Part shown: piece by piece, positions 25,828 through 34,049 of the stretch
Numbering within the stretch: position 1 is the stretch's first letter
Layout: each line of letters starts with the position of its first letter
Assembly (NCBI RefSeq): GCF_027111255.2
Contig: NZ_CP114285.2
Location: forward strand, 4,464,001-4,528,000
Direction of reading: 5' to 3'
DNA length: 64,000 bases
Origin: Flavobacterium flavigenum
Lineage (GTDB): Bacteria; Bacteroidota; Bacteroidia; Flavobacteriales; Flavobacteriaceae
The notes under the pieces: generated by a model
Told to the model about the DNA's origin: nothing
Seen by the model: only the letters and a program-made list of their open reading frames with translations
Database searches by the model: none
Position numbers and translations under genes: made by a program

Positions 25828-28800
25828 ATGCAGAATAAAGGACTTATTAAATTTTTCGCAATTCTATTTGCATTGGTAAGTATTTACCAACTTTCTTTCA
25901 CTTTTGTGGCAAATAATGTCAAAGAGGAAGCTAAAGCTTTTGCAGGAGATAATCCTGATAAAGAATTAAAATATTTAGATTCTATTGGCAAAGTAAAAGT
26001 TTTTGATCTTGGTTTTACAGATTTTACTTATAATGAAGTAAAAAACAAACAATTAAATAAAGGTCTTGACTTAGAAGGGGGGATCAACGTGATTCTTCAA
26101 ATTTCTATTAAAGATGTTTTGAAAGGTTTGGCTAATAATTCTAAGAACCCTGTTTTTAACAAATCATTAGCCGATGCAAGTGCAAATTTAGAAGGAAATA
26201 AAACCTATTTAAATAAGTTTTTTGAAGCTTTTGATGCAAATTCTAAAGGAAGTGTGAAGCTGGCTTCGCCTGATATTTTTGCTAACAGAAGCTTACAGGG
26301 AGAAGGTGGTATCGATTTTCAAATGTCTGATGCACAAGCTCAAAAAGTAATTAAAAGAAAAGTTGATGAGTCTGTTGAAAGTGCTTTTAAAGTACTAAGG
26401 GAGCGTATCGATAAATTTGGTGTTACACAGCCAAACGTTCAGAAATTAGGTGAAACAGGAAGAATTTTAGTAGAACTTCCAGGTGCTAAAGATGTTGACA
26501 GAATTAAGAAATTATTAGGAGGTAAAGCTCAATTAGAGTTTTGGGAAACTTTTAAAATTGAAGAAATTGGAAATTTCTTAGTTGCTACTAACGAGGCTTT
26601 AAAAAAGACTGAAATCAAAAAAACAGAAACTAAAGCTGTTGTAAAAGATTCATTGAATGCATTATTAACCGATGCAAAAGATTCACTTGATACTAAAAAA
26701 GGAAATAATCCATTATTTGACAAAATGATTGGGCAGGGTGGCGGACCAGTTTTAGGTTACTTTGCTCCAAAAGATACTGCTGTTGTTAATGAATATTTTA
26801 AGAGACCTGAAATCAGGATTTTATTGGCTGCTGACCAGCACAATGCAAAATTTGTGTGGAGTAAACCAACTACTACTAAAGACGCAAAAGGAAAAGATAT
26901 TGAAGCTGTAGAATTATACGCTTTAAAAGGAAACAGAGATAACGCTCCTGCTATGAGTGGTGGTGTTGTTACAGATGCAAAAGATACTTTTGACCAATTA
27001 GGAAAACCAGCTGTTTCTATGCAAATGAACAGTCAGGGAGCAAAAATTTGGGAAGAATTGACAGGAAGAGCTTTTTCTCAAAAAAGTTATATCGCTATTG
27101 TTCTGGATAATGTAGTTTATTCTGCACCAGGAGTAACTAGCGGACCAATCGCAGGAGGAAGATCTGAAATTACAGGTTCTTTTGATGTGGCTGAAACGAA
27201 AGATTTAGCAAACGTATTGAATGCGGGTAAATTACCGGCTTCTGCAGATATTATTCAGTCTACTGTTGTAGGTCCATCTTTGGGTCAGGCTGCAATCGAT
27301 GCGGGAACAATTTCTTCTATATTAGGATTTTTATTAGTTTGCGGATGGATGGTATTCTATTATGGTAAAGCGGGTTGGTATGCTAATCTTGCATTATTAT
27401 TAAACTTGCTTTTCTTATTCGGAATTATGGCTAGTTTTGGTTTTGTATTAACATTACCGGGTATTGCAGGTATTGTATTAACATTAGGTACTGCGGTAGA
27501 TGCGAACATTATTATATTTGAAAGGGCAAAAGAAGAATTACGAGAAGGTAAGTCATTATCTGAAGCTGTTACAGCATCTTACGGATGGCACGGTGCAATG
27601 CGTTCTATCATTGATGCAAACGTTACACACGTATTAACAGGAGCAATTTTGTTTATTTTCGGTACAGGTCCAATTAAAGGTTTTGCTTTAACATTACTTA
27701 TTGGTATCGTAACTTCATTGTTTACTTCAATTTTTATTGCAAGAATTTTTATCGACAGAAATATTGCCGGAAAAGGAGATTTAACTTTCTCTACAAATAT
27801 CACTAAAAACTGGTTTACTAATTTCCATTTTGATTTTATTAAAATCAAAAAATTCACTTACATCTTCTCTTCTATTATAGTTGTAGTAAGCTTAATTTCT
27901 ATTTTCTTTGTTAATGGATTAGATGAAGGTGTGGATTTTGTTGGAGGTAGAACTTTCCAGGTTAAATTTGAAAAACCAGTTGATGCAACTGTAATTTCAG
28001 ATGAATTATCTGCTGCTTTCGGAACTCCGGTTGAAGCTAAAATTTTAGGTGATGATGATCAGTTAAAAATCACTACGAAATACAAAATCAAAGAAGATGG
28101 AGTGGCTGTTGATGAAGAAGTGAATCAAAAATTATACAAAGCTTTAGCGAAATATTTCCCTAATGTAACGTATGAAAAATTCACAAACACTTATGATGGA
28201 AAAACGATTGGAGTTTTACAGGCTTCTAAAGTAGGAGCTTCAATCTCTGAGGATATCAAAACAAATTCATACTGGGCAGTTCTTGGAGCAATGGCGGTTA
28301 TTTTCTTGTACTTAATGGTTTCTTTCCGTAAATGGCAGTATTCATTAGGTGCTATTGCAGCAGTTGCACACGACGTAATCTTTGTATTAGGAATTTACTC
28401 TTTATGTTATAAATTCATGCCTTTCCACATGGAAATGGATCAGCACTTTATCGCTGCGATTCTAACTGTAATTGGTTATTCTATGAACGATACCGTAATT
28501 GTATTCGACAGGGTTAGGGAGTTTATTATCGGAAACCGTAAAGGAAGTTTCGAAGATATCGTAAACGCTTCTATTAATACTACATTGTCAAGAACATTGA
28601 ATACTTCATTAATGATGATCATTGTATTATTAACCATGTTCATCTTTGGTGGTGAATCAATCAGAGGATTTATTTTTGCCATGTTAATTGGTATTATTGT
28701 TGGTACATATTCATCATTGTTTATCGCTACACCTGTGTTGGTTGATACGATTTCTTCTGATGAGAAACACACAATTGAAGACAAACATAATAAGGCTTAA
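25828..28800 (+). CDS. secDF: Fused protein-export protein SecDF
   Basis: 990 residues containing SecD followed by SecF in one chain. The SecD half starts with a transmembrane helix, has the P1 region LNKGLDLEGGINVILQI, a large periplasmic domain (about residues 100-480) and a TM cluster with GIAGIVLTLGTAVDANIIIFERAKEEL. The SecF half begins near residue 675 (LISIFFVNGLDEGVDFVGGRTFQVKF) and ends with its TM cluster (TVIGYSMNDTVIVFDRVREF). SecDF is a proton-driven RND-type factor that helps SecYEG complete secretion. Fusion is normal in Bacteroidota. The terminator downstream has been split by an IS. Confidence 0.96.
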   Translation: MQNKGLIKFFAILFALVSIYQLSFTFVANNVKEEAKAFAGDNPDKELKYLDSIGKVKVFDLGFTDFTYNEVKNKQLNKGLDLEGGINVILQISIKDVLKGLANNSKNPVFNKSLADASANLEGNKTYLNKFFEAFDANSKGSVKLASPDIFANRSLQGEGGIDFQMSDAQAQKVIKRKVDESVESAFKVLRERIDKFGVTQPNVQKLGETGRILVELPGAKDVDRIKKLLGGKAQLEFWETFKIEEIGNFLVATNEALKKTEIKKTETKAVVKDSLNALLTDAKDSLDTKKGNNPLFDKMIGQGGGPVLGYFAPKDTAVVNEYFKRPEIRILLAADQHNAKFVWSKPTTTKDAKGKDIEAVELYALKGNRDNAPAMSGGVVTDAKDTFDQLGKPAVSMQMNSQGAKIWEELTGRAFSQKSYIAIVLDNVVYSAPGVTSGPIAGGRSEITGSFDVAETKDLANVLNAGKLPASADIIQSTVVGPSLGQAAIDAGTISSILGFLLVCGWMVFYYGKAGWYANLALLLNLLFLFGIMASFGFVLTLPGIAGIVLTLGTAVDANIIIFERAKEELREGKSLSEAVTASYGWHGAMRSIIDANVTHVLTGAILFIFGTGPIKGFALTLLIGIVTSLFTSIFIARIFIDRNIAGKGDLTFSTNITKNWFTNFHFDFIKIKKFTYIFSSIIVVVSLISIFFVNGLDEGVDFVGGRTFQVKFEKPVDATVISDELSAAFGTPVEAKILGDDDQLKITTKYKIKEDGVAVDEEVNQKLYKALAKYFPNVTYEKFTNTYDGKTIGVLQASKVGASISEDIKTNSYWAVLGAMAVIFLYLMVSFRKWQYSLGAIAAVAHDVIFVLGIYSLCYKFMPFHMEMDQHFIAAILTVIGYSMNDTVIVFDRVREFIIGNRKGSFEDIVNASINTTLSRTLNTSLMMIIVLLTMFIFGGESIRGFIFAMLIGIIVGTYSSLFIATPVLVDTISSDEKHTIEDKHNKA

Positions 28801-28839
28801 TTAAATTAAATCTTAGTTTTAATATAAAAATCCGGCAAA

Positions 28840-28866
28840 TAGACTGCACCCAAAAGTTTAGACAAA
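28840..28866. repeat. IS terminal inverted repeat, orfB side
   Basis: Contains TGCACCCAAAAGTTTAGACA from 28845. It matches the reverse complement of the other end with a few mismatches and one gap. Confidence 0.75.
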
Positions 28867-28873
28867 TTTATAA

Positions 28874-29706
28874 TTAATTTTGATAATGATGAGCTCGATA
28901 TTGTATCGGGCTCATTTTGTTTAAATTTGACTTGATTCTTTCTCTATTGTAATAGATAATATAATTTTCGATATCTTGTTTTAATTGACTTATAGAACTG
29001 TACTTTTTAAGGTAAAACAATTCGGATTTTAATATCCCGAAGAAGTTTTCTATAATCGCATTATCCAGACAATTCCCTTTTCTGGACATACTCTGTACGA
29101 TTCCTTTTTTTTCAATAAATGCTGGTATTGTTTCATTTGGTATTGCCAGCCTTGATCAGAATGTAAGGTCAAATTAGTATTGTTTGGTATTTTCTTAAAT
29201 GCTTTTTTTAACATCACGACCACTTGACTAAATACGGGTCGTTCCGCTAGCTCATAACTGATAATTTCTTGGTTGAATAAGTCTATAATAGGCGATAAAT
29301 ATAGTTTTTTTCCTGATACATTAAACTCGGTTATGTCGGTTGCCCATTTTTTATTTGGAGCTTCTGATTTAAAATTGCGTTCCAAAATATTAGGTGCGAT
29401 TTTGCCCTGTTCCCCTTTATATGATTTATATTTCTTTATTCTAATAATGCTTTTTAGCCCTAATAGCTTCATCAATCTGAAAACTGTTTTATGATTGATA
29501 GTTATCCCTTTATTGTTCAATTCGTCGGTAATTCTTCTATAGCCATAACGACCTTTGTGCTTGTGATAAATGGATTTTATAAATTCTTTTATGATTTGAT
29601 ACTTATCCACAGATTTGTTTTGTTTTTCATAGTAGTAAAAACTGCTACGTGCCATATTAGTACGATTCAAAAGTAAATCTAAATCATATAAATGCCTTAA
29701 TTCCAT
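28874..29706 (-). pseudogene. IS3-family transposase OrfB, frameshifted
   Basis: A DDE transposase split into two frames at an A8 run (plus 29105-29112). The upstream part (29050-29706) has the HTH_21 region HKGRYGYRRITDELN, D124 in WATDITEF and D184 in LHSDQGWQY. The downstream part (28874-29089) begins MSRKGNCLDNA and holds the catalytic glutamate in IIENFFGILKSE. Restoring one A (A9, encoding KKK) gives exactly 35 residues between the second D and E, as the DD35E rule requires. This indicates a single-base deletion rather than a +2 insertion. The ATG overlaps the orfA stop by one base, so orfB is in the -1 frame relative to orfA. Confidence 0.87.
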
Positions 29707-30233
29707 TATGGCTTGCGCTTTTTGGCTGCTTCTTCGGCTTGAATTAAGGCTTGTAGCTTTTTTAGCAAATCGTTCTCACAGCGCAGGGCTTCAATTTCCA
29801 AGAGAAGTTCTTCTTCCCTGGATAATGGCTTGTCTGATTTGCGTTTTTTACGTTTGAAATTGCTCATAGATTTGGGCCTGCCTTTGGGTTTTGGTTGTAA
29901 TGCTTCAACTCCAAAGTTAGCAAAATCTTTTTGCCATTTTAACAGAATAGCTGCATCGGCAATATTAAACTTCACCGAGGTCTCGCGTAAGGAAAGTGAT
30001 TCTTTTTTAATGGCTTTTAGAACCTTTAACTTAAAATCAACCGTATAATTATGATTCCTTCTAGGTAATAAGCCGTCTTTGCCGTATGCTTTATAAAAAG
30101 CTACCCATTTACGGATATTGGACTCGTCCAAACCCTTCAATCTTGAAACATACACGTTCGAATAATGTTTCTTTAAAACTAATTCTACACATTCTAACTT
30201 AAATGCATAATTGAATTTTACTTTTCTGTTCAT
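29706..30233 (-). CDS. IS3-family transposase OrfA (helix-turn-helix subunit)
   Basis: 175 residues with two helix-turn-helix modules: HYSNVYVSRLKGLDESNIRKWV at about residues 22-43, and SLRETSVKFNIADAAILLKWQKDF at about 85-110. A basic linker (KGRPKSMSNFKRKKRKS) and a C-terminal leucine-rich coiled coil (EEELLLEIEALRCENDLLKKL) follow. This matches the IS150-type OrfA, which binds the element's ends and, in related elements, forms OrfAB by -1 frameshifting. The region before the stop has AAA-AAG but not the full A-AAA-AAG heptamer, so coupling through the TAATG overlap is at least as likely. Confidence 0.9.
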   Translation of the reverse strand: MNRKVKFNYAFKLECVELVLKKHYSNVYVSRLKGLDESNIRKWVAFYKAYGKDGLLPRRNHNYTVDFKLKVLKAIKKESLSLRETSVKFNIADAAILLKWQKDFANFGVEALQPKPKGRPKSMSNFKRKKRKSDKPLSREEELLLEIEALRCENDLLKKLQALIQAEEAAKKRKP

Positions 30234-30249
30234 AAAAAATGCCCCAAAT

Positions 30250-30276
30250 AGTGTCTAACTTTTTGGGGCATGTTCA
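30250..30276. repeat. IS terminal inverted repeat, orfA side
   Basis: Reverse complement reads TGAACATGCCCCAAAAAGTT and continues AGACAC. It pairs with 28840-28866. Confidence 0.75.
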
Positions 30277-30499
30277 AAAAGCCGGATTTTTTTGTTTTTG
30301 AAAGATGCTTGAAGAGTTGTTCAGTTTTGAAAGAAGTATTTTGAGAGTATTTTTTAACTATTTTTTATTGAATGACAGTAATTCGTTATATGTATTTACT
30401 GAAAAAATAAGTGATTGTCAGTAAAAGTGTTGTAAGAAGTATTGTGGCAGCTCATTTGGCTTTGTACACGATTAAGTTTCGTAAAAGGCTTTTAATTGA

Positions 30500-30724
30500 A
30501 AAAGTCCTGACTACACTCATCTGATATCTGGCTCTGATTTTGCCCTAGGGATATTGGTATTGTTTTGTGTTTTTATGAAAATAAAATATCCTGTCTTAGC
30601 CCTGATGGCAGCGGTATCCTTTTTACTGCTGCTGCCAGCAGGAAAAAGATTTAGCGTACAGCAGGACGGAAGGTGGTTATGGAAATTAAAGTTTCTGCTT
30701 CTAATTATTATTGACAGGAAATGA
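30500..30724 (+). pseudogene. Possible remnant of a small membrane-protein gene
   Basis: The 550 bp between the IS and the lgt terminator has no intact gene. From about 30500 a frame without its own plausible start runs through two hydrophobic stretches (FALGILVLFCVF and PVLALMAAVSFLLLLPAG) to a TGA at 30722-30724. An internal ATG at 30575 would give only 49 residues. Upstream of 30500 all frames are broken. This looks like the tail of a degraded small membrane protein, but a genuine 49-residue protein cannot be excluded. The rest of the gap shows nothing recognisable. Confidence 0.3.
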
Positions 30725-30771
30725 TGAATGAGTTAGTTATTTCAATCTGCAGCCTTAATTTTATGACAAAA

Positions 30772-30809
30772 AAAATACCCAATATCAATAGATTTGTATT
30801 GGGTATTTT
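30772..30809. terminator. lgt terminator
   Basis: Perfect 13-bp stem AAAATACCCAATA / TATTGGGTATTTT with a 12-nt loop. On the minus strand it is followed by eight T, 23 bp after the lgt stop. Confidence 0.85.
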
Positions 30810-30831
30810 ATATTTTTTGGTTGGTTTCTTT

Positions 30832-31764
30832 TTAAGAAGCTGCTAAAGGATTTCTTTGTGCTCTGATGATAAAGAAAAGCCCAATGATAATAAACGGGAT
30901 GCTTAACCATTGTCCGGTTGAGAAATAGCCTAATGCGCTTTCAAAACCTCCCTGACTTTCTTTTACAAATTCTACTATAAATCTTACTACAAATAAAAGA
31001 ACCAAAAATAAGCCAAATAAATACCCTGATTTAAGTCTTGCACTTGTTTTCCAGTATAAGAAATATAAAATGGCAAATACAAAAATATAGGAGAACGCTT
31101 CGTATAATTGTGTTGGGTGTTTTGCAGGAACCTGAGCTAATAAATCTGCAAATTTTGGGTCAGTTGCAATTGCGGTGTAAGCATCTGCAGGATTTGCAAT
31201 TTGAGTAGCATTAACAGCCTCGTTTTTGCTAAACGTATCGTGTAAAAAGCGAATTCCAAATGAAGAAGTGGTTTCGTTTCCTATAATCTCAGAATTCATA
31301 AAATTTCCGATACGTACAAAAATAGCACCGCTTGCTACCGGAATGACTACTCGGTCTAAAATCCATAATAACGGGCGCTTTAGAATCATTTTGCTATAGT
31401 AATACATCGCAATTATAATAGCAATGGCAGCGCCATGACTTGCTAGTCCCTGAAATCCGGTAAATTGAAATTCAGGTTCAAGTTTAAATGGTAAAAAGAT
31501 TTCCAGTAAATGATTTCTAAAATATTCCCAGTCATAAAATAAAACATGTCCCAGACGCGCCCCAATTAATGTTGCAAGAACTGTCCATACAAATAAAGAA
31601 TCTAGTTTGTCAATTGATTCATTTTCTCGTTCAAACATTTTTTTCATCAGGAACCATCCTAATCCAAAAGCGATAACGAACATTAAGCTGTAGTAGCGAA
31701 TCATAAAAAATCCTAAATCAATTCCTTCTGAAGGATTCCAAACGATGTTTAAAGGGTGTGTCAT
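30832..31764 (-). CDS. lgt: Prolipoprotein diacylglyceryl transferase
   Basis: A 310-residue polytopic protein with about seven transmembrane helices. It shows the Lgt fingerprint: GLASHGAAIAI (catalytic-region His), RIGNFMNSEIIGNETTSSFGIRF (the Lgt signature) and HPTQLYEAFSYIFVF. Lgt attaches diacylglycerol to the lipobox cysteine of prolipoproteins in the inner membrane, and several likely lipoprotein substrates are encoded in this window. An Ala/Asn-rich loop (about residues 185-210) is longer than in enterobacterial Lgt. It follows yidD by 68 bp and is the last gene of the cysS-yidD-lgt run. Confidence 0.95.
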   Translation of the reverse strand: MTHPLNIVWNPSEGIDLGFFMIRYYSLMFVIAFGLGWFLMKKMFERENESIDKLDSLFVWTVLATLIGARLGHVLFYDWEYFRNHLLEIFLPFKLEPEFQFTGFQGLASHGAAIAIIIAMYYYSKMILKRPLLWILDRVVIPVASGAIFVRIGNFMNSEIIGNETTSSFGIRFLHDTFSKNEAVNATQIANPADAYTAIATDPKFADLLAQVPAKHPTQLYEAFSYIFVFAILYFLYWKTSARLKSGYLFGLFLVLLFVVRFIVEFVKESQGGFESALGYFSTGQWLSIPFIIIGLFFIIRAQRNPLAAS

Positions 31765-31832
31765 GTAATATTATGTTTTTTTGAGTAGTTGTAAAAATAA
31801 ATATTTAAAACAGAGTTAGTCATTAATAAAAG

Positions 31833-32072
31833 TTAATGTTTATGCGAACATTTTTTTTCAGGAACCGGATCATAGCCAGTTCTTCCCCAGGGATGACAGC
31901 TTAATATTCTTTTTATTCCGAGAAAACCACCATAAAATAATCCATGTTTTTGCAGGGCTTCAATCATGTAGCTCGAACATGTAGGTTCAAACCTGCAGGA
32001 TGCCGGTGTAAAGGGCGAGATTGCATTTTGGTAAAACCGTACTAATAAAACAAATGGAGTGGTAACTTTCAT
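31833..32072 (-). CDS. yidD: Membrane-protein insertion efficiency factor YidD
   Basis: A 79-residue protein with the highly conserved YidD core: RFYQNAISPFTPASCRFEPTCSSY, then ALQKHGLFYGGFLGIKRILSCHPWGRTGYDPVP. The cysteine pattern is complete. It is a small membrane-associated protein that supports YidC-dependent insertion. In many bacteria it sits with rnpA and yidC, but here it lies between cysS (22 bp away) and lgt. Confidence 0.94.
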   Translation of the reverse strand: MKVTTPFVLLVRFYQNAISPFTPASCRFEPTCSSYMIEALQKHGLFYGGFLGIKRILSCHPWGRTGYDPVPEKKCSHKH

Positions 32073-32094
32073 GGTTTATTAGAAGATAATGTGA

Positions 32095-33573
32095 TTATAT
32101 CGAAAAGGTTGTGCCTTCTTTTCCATCTTTTAATTGGATGCCTAAAGCGATCAATTGGTCACGAATCTGGTCAGAAAGGGCGAAATTTTTATCTGCTCTG
32201 GCCTGATTTCTCATTCCGATGAGCATATTTACTACGCCTTCTAACTTGTCATTATTACTGTCAGCAGCTTTTTCGTCACTTAGTCCTAAAACATCAAAAA
32301 CAAAAGCATTGATAGTAGCTGAAAATGATTTTAAATCTTCTGCAGAAATAGTCTCTTTTCCTTCTTTCAGTAAATTGATATAGCGAACACCTTCAAACAA
32401 TTGGGCGATTAAAATAGGCGTATTAAAATCGTCATTCATGGCATCGTAGCACAATTGTTTCCATGCTCCAAAATTAATAGAGCTTGAATTTCCTGCAGAA
32501 ATAGTTGGCAATGCATCAATCGCTTCCATTAACCTCTTATATCCTTTTTCGGCAGCTGTTATAGCATCATCAGAAAAATCTAAAATGCTTCTATAATGTG
32601 CCTGCAACATGAAAAAACGTGTTACAGAAGCAGAAAAGGCCTTACTTAAAACGGTATTATCGCCACTCAAAATCTCGCCCGGTAAAATATTATTGCCAGT
32701 TGACTTTGCCATTTTCTTGCCGTTTAAAGTCAGCATATTGGCATGCATCCAGTAATTAACCGGAGATTGACCAGTGCAGGCTTCGTTTTGAGCGATTTCG
32801 CATTCGTGGTGTGGAAATTTTAAATCCATTCCGCCTCCATGAATGTCAAAATGATTTCCTAAGTATTTTGTACTCATGGCAGTACATTCAAGATGCCAGC
32901 CGGGGAAACCATCGCTCCAAGGAGAAGGCCATCTCATAATATGTTCTGGTTCTGCTTTTTTCCAAAGCGCAAAATCCTGTGGATTTCTTTTGTCTGACTG
33001 ACCATCTAAATCACGGGTATTGGCTAGCATATCTTCTATGTTTCTGCCACTTAAAATCCCGTAATTGTTGGTTTCATTATATTTTACAACATCAAAATAA
33101 ACCGATCCGTTGGCTTCATAACCAATTCCGGTATCAATAATTTTTTTGATAATTTCGATTTGCTCTATAATATGTCCTGTTGCAGTAGGTTCAATACTTG
33201 GAGGTAAAAAATTAAAAGCTTTTAGAATATCATGAAAATCGACAGTATAGCGCTGAACAACCTCCATAGGTTCTAATTGCTCTAAGCGTGCTTTTTTTGC
33301 AATTTTATCTTCTCCTTCATCAACATCATCTACAATATGACCTACATCAGTGATATTACGTACATAACGTACTTTGTAGCCAAGATGTAAAAAATACCTG
33401 AAAATCACATCAAAAGACATAAAAGTTCTCACATTTCCTAAGTGCACATTGCTGTAAACCGTAGGTCCGCAAACATACATTCCAACATTTCCTTCATGGA
33501 TTGGTTTGAAATTTTCTTTTTCACCCGAAAGCGAGTTGTATATTTTTAGGGATTGCGTTGTGTATAAAGGCAT
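32095..33573 (-). CDS. cysS: Cysteinyl-tRNA synthetase
   Basis: A 492-residue class-I synthetase. The HIGH-type motif is VYSNVHLGNVR near residue 37, with the first zinc cysteine in YVCGPTVY. The zinc site continues in WHLECTAMS and GGGMDLKFPHHECEIAQNE, and the KMSKS-type motif is KMAKSTGN near residue 295. The DALR-type C-terminal domain ends IRDQLIALGIQLKDGKEGTTF. It charges tRNA-Cys. It is the first gene of the apparent cysS-yidD-lgt operon. Confidence 0.96.
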   Translation of the reverse strand: MPLYTTQSLKIYNSLSGEKENFKPIHEGNVGMYVCGPTVYSNVHLGNVRTFMSFDVIFRYFLHLGYKVRYVRNITDVGHIVDDVDEGEDKIAKKARLEQLEPMEVVQRYTVDFHDILKAFNFLPPSIEPTATGHIIEQIEIIKKIIDTGIGYEANGSVYFDVVKYNETNNYGILSGRNIEDMLANTRDLDGQSDKRNPQDFALWKKAEPEHIMRWPSPWSDGFPGWHLECTAMSTKYLGNHFDIHGGGMDLKFPHHECEIAQNEACTGQSPVNYWMHANMLTLNGKKMAKSTGNNILPGEILSGDNTVLSKAFSASVTRFFMLQAHYRSILDFSDDAITAAEKGYKRLMEAIDALPTISAGNSSSINFGAWKQLCYDAMNDDFNTPILIAQLFEGVRYINLLKEGKETISAEDLKSFSATINAFVFDVLGLSDEKAADSNNDKLEGVVNMLIGMRNQARADKNFALSDQIRDQLIALGIQLKDGKEGTTFSI

Positions 33574-33600
33574 ATTTTAACTTATTGTTTGTTGTTTGAA

Positions 33601-33618
33601 GTTTGTTGTTTTTAGTTA
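33601..33618. repeat. Inverted repeat, left side of the four-helix-bundle gene
   Basis: GTTTGTTGTTTTTAGTTA. It matches the reverse complement of 34029-34046 at 17 of 18 positions and ends 5 bp from the gene's restored stop. Confidence 0.7.
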
Positions 33619-33623
33619 GGATG

Positions 33624-34012
33624 TTATTTGAATTTTAGACCTTTGATTTCACAATTATTTAAATAGTTCATCATTGCGCCAATTTTATTCTTAACTAATT
33701 CAACCATTTCATTTAATTTTAAATGTTGTTCTTCAGTAATTAATTTTTATCAAAAGCTCTGTATGATTGTGATTTTACTTCTCCTGCAGAACCTTTTGCA
33801 ATGCTTAAAAATTGAATGAACTCTCTATTGCCATTCCGCTCAAAGCCTTCTGCAATATTGTCCATGATTGATCCTGAACTCCTGTCGATTTGATCTCTCA
33901 ATGAGTAATTAGTTTTTAAGTTTGTGTTTTGAATTAAAGATTCAACTTGCTGGAAGATTGTTCTGGATAGTCTCCAAATTTCCAAATCTTCAAATTTTTC
34001 TATTTTAGCCAT
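33624..34012 (-). pseudogene. Four-helix-bundle (S23-type) protein gene, frameshifted
   Basis: The frame from 34012 encodes 90 residues with the family hallmarks FEDLEIWRLSRTIFQQVE, NYSLRDQIDRSSGSIMDNIAEGFERNGNREFIQFL and IAKGSAGEVKSQSYRAFDKN, then stops. The missing fourth helix is encoded immediately downstream in another frame (ITEEQHLKLNEMVELVKNKI to GLKFK, ending at 33624). One extra base after AATTA would join them as DKN-Y-ITEEQ, giving about 129 residues, close to the usual 115-130. The family was first described in bacterial 23S rRNA intervening sequences and its cellular role is unclear. Confidence 0.85.
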
Positions 34013-34028
34013 AACAACAATAAACTAT

Positions 34029-34046
34029 TAACTAAAAACAATAAAC
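34029..34046. repeat. Inverted repeat, right side of the four-helix-bundle gene
   Basis: TAACTAAAAACAATAAAC, the partner of 33601-33618, 16 bp upstream of the gene's ATG. A related sequence occurs near 63180-63206. Confidence 0.7.
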
Positions 34047-34049
34047 TTT

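Larger units (their letters stand above)
28840..30276 (-). mobile_element. IS3-family, IS150-group insertion sequence
   Basis: About 1437 bp, encoding an orfA/orfB transposase on the minus strand. Imperfect terminal inverted repeats share the TGC-n-CC...AAAAGTT(T)AGACA core at both ends, and a 3-bp AAA direct repeat (28837-28839 and 30277-30279) fits IS150-group target duplication. The exact ends are ambiguous by a base or two because the flanks are A-rich. The transposase carries a frameshift, so this copy is probably not autonomous. Confidence 0.88.
28826..30293 (+). terminator. secDF terminator split by an insertion sequence
   Basis: The left arm AAAAATCCGGC (28826-28836) and right arm GCCGGATTTTTTT (30281-30293) are exact complements over 11 bp but now lie on opposite sides of the IS. 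Removing the IS and one AAA target duplicate restores a stem with an AAAA loop followed by a T-tract. Confidence 0.75.

Noticed and set aside
29706..29740. Classical A-AAA-AAG frameshift signal between orfA and orfB
   Set aside because: The sequence is C-AAA-AAG, so the full slippery heptamer is missing. The TAATG overlap offers a simpler coupling.
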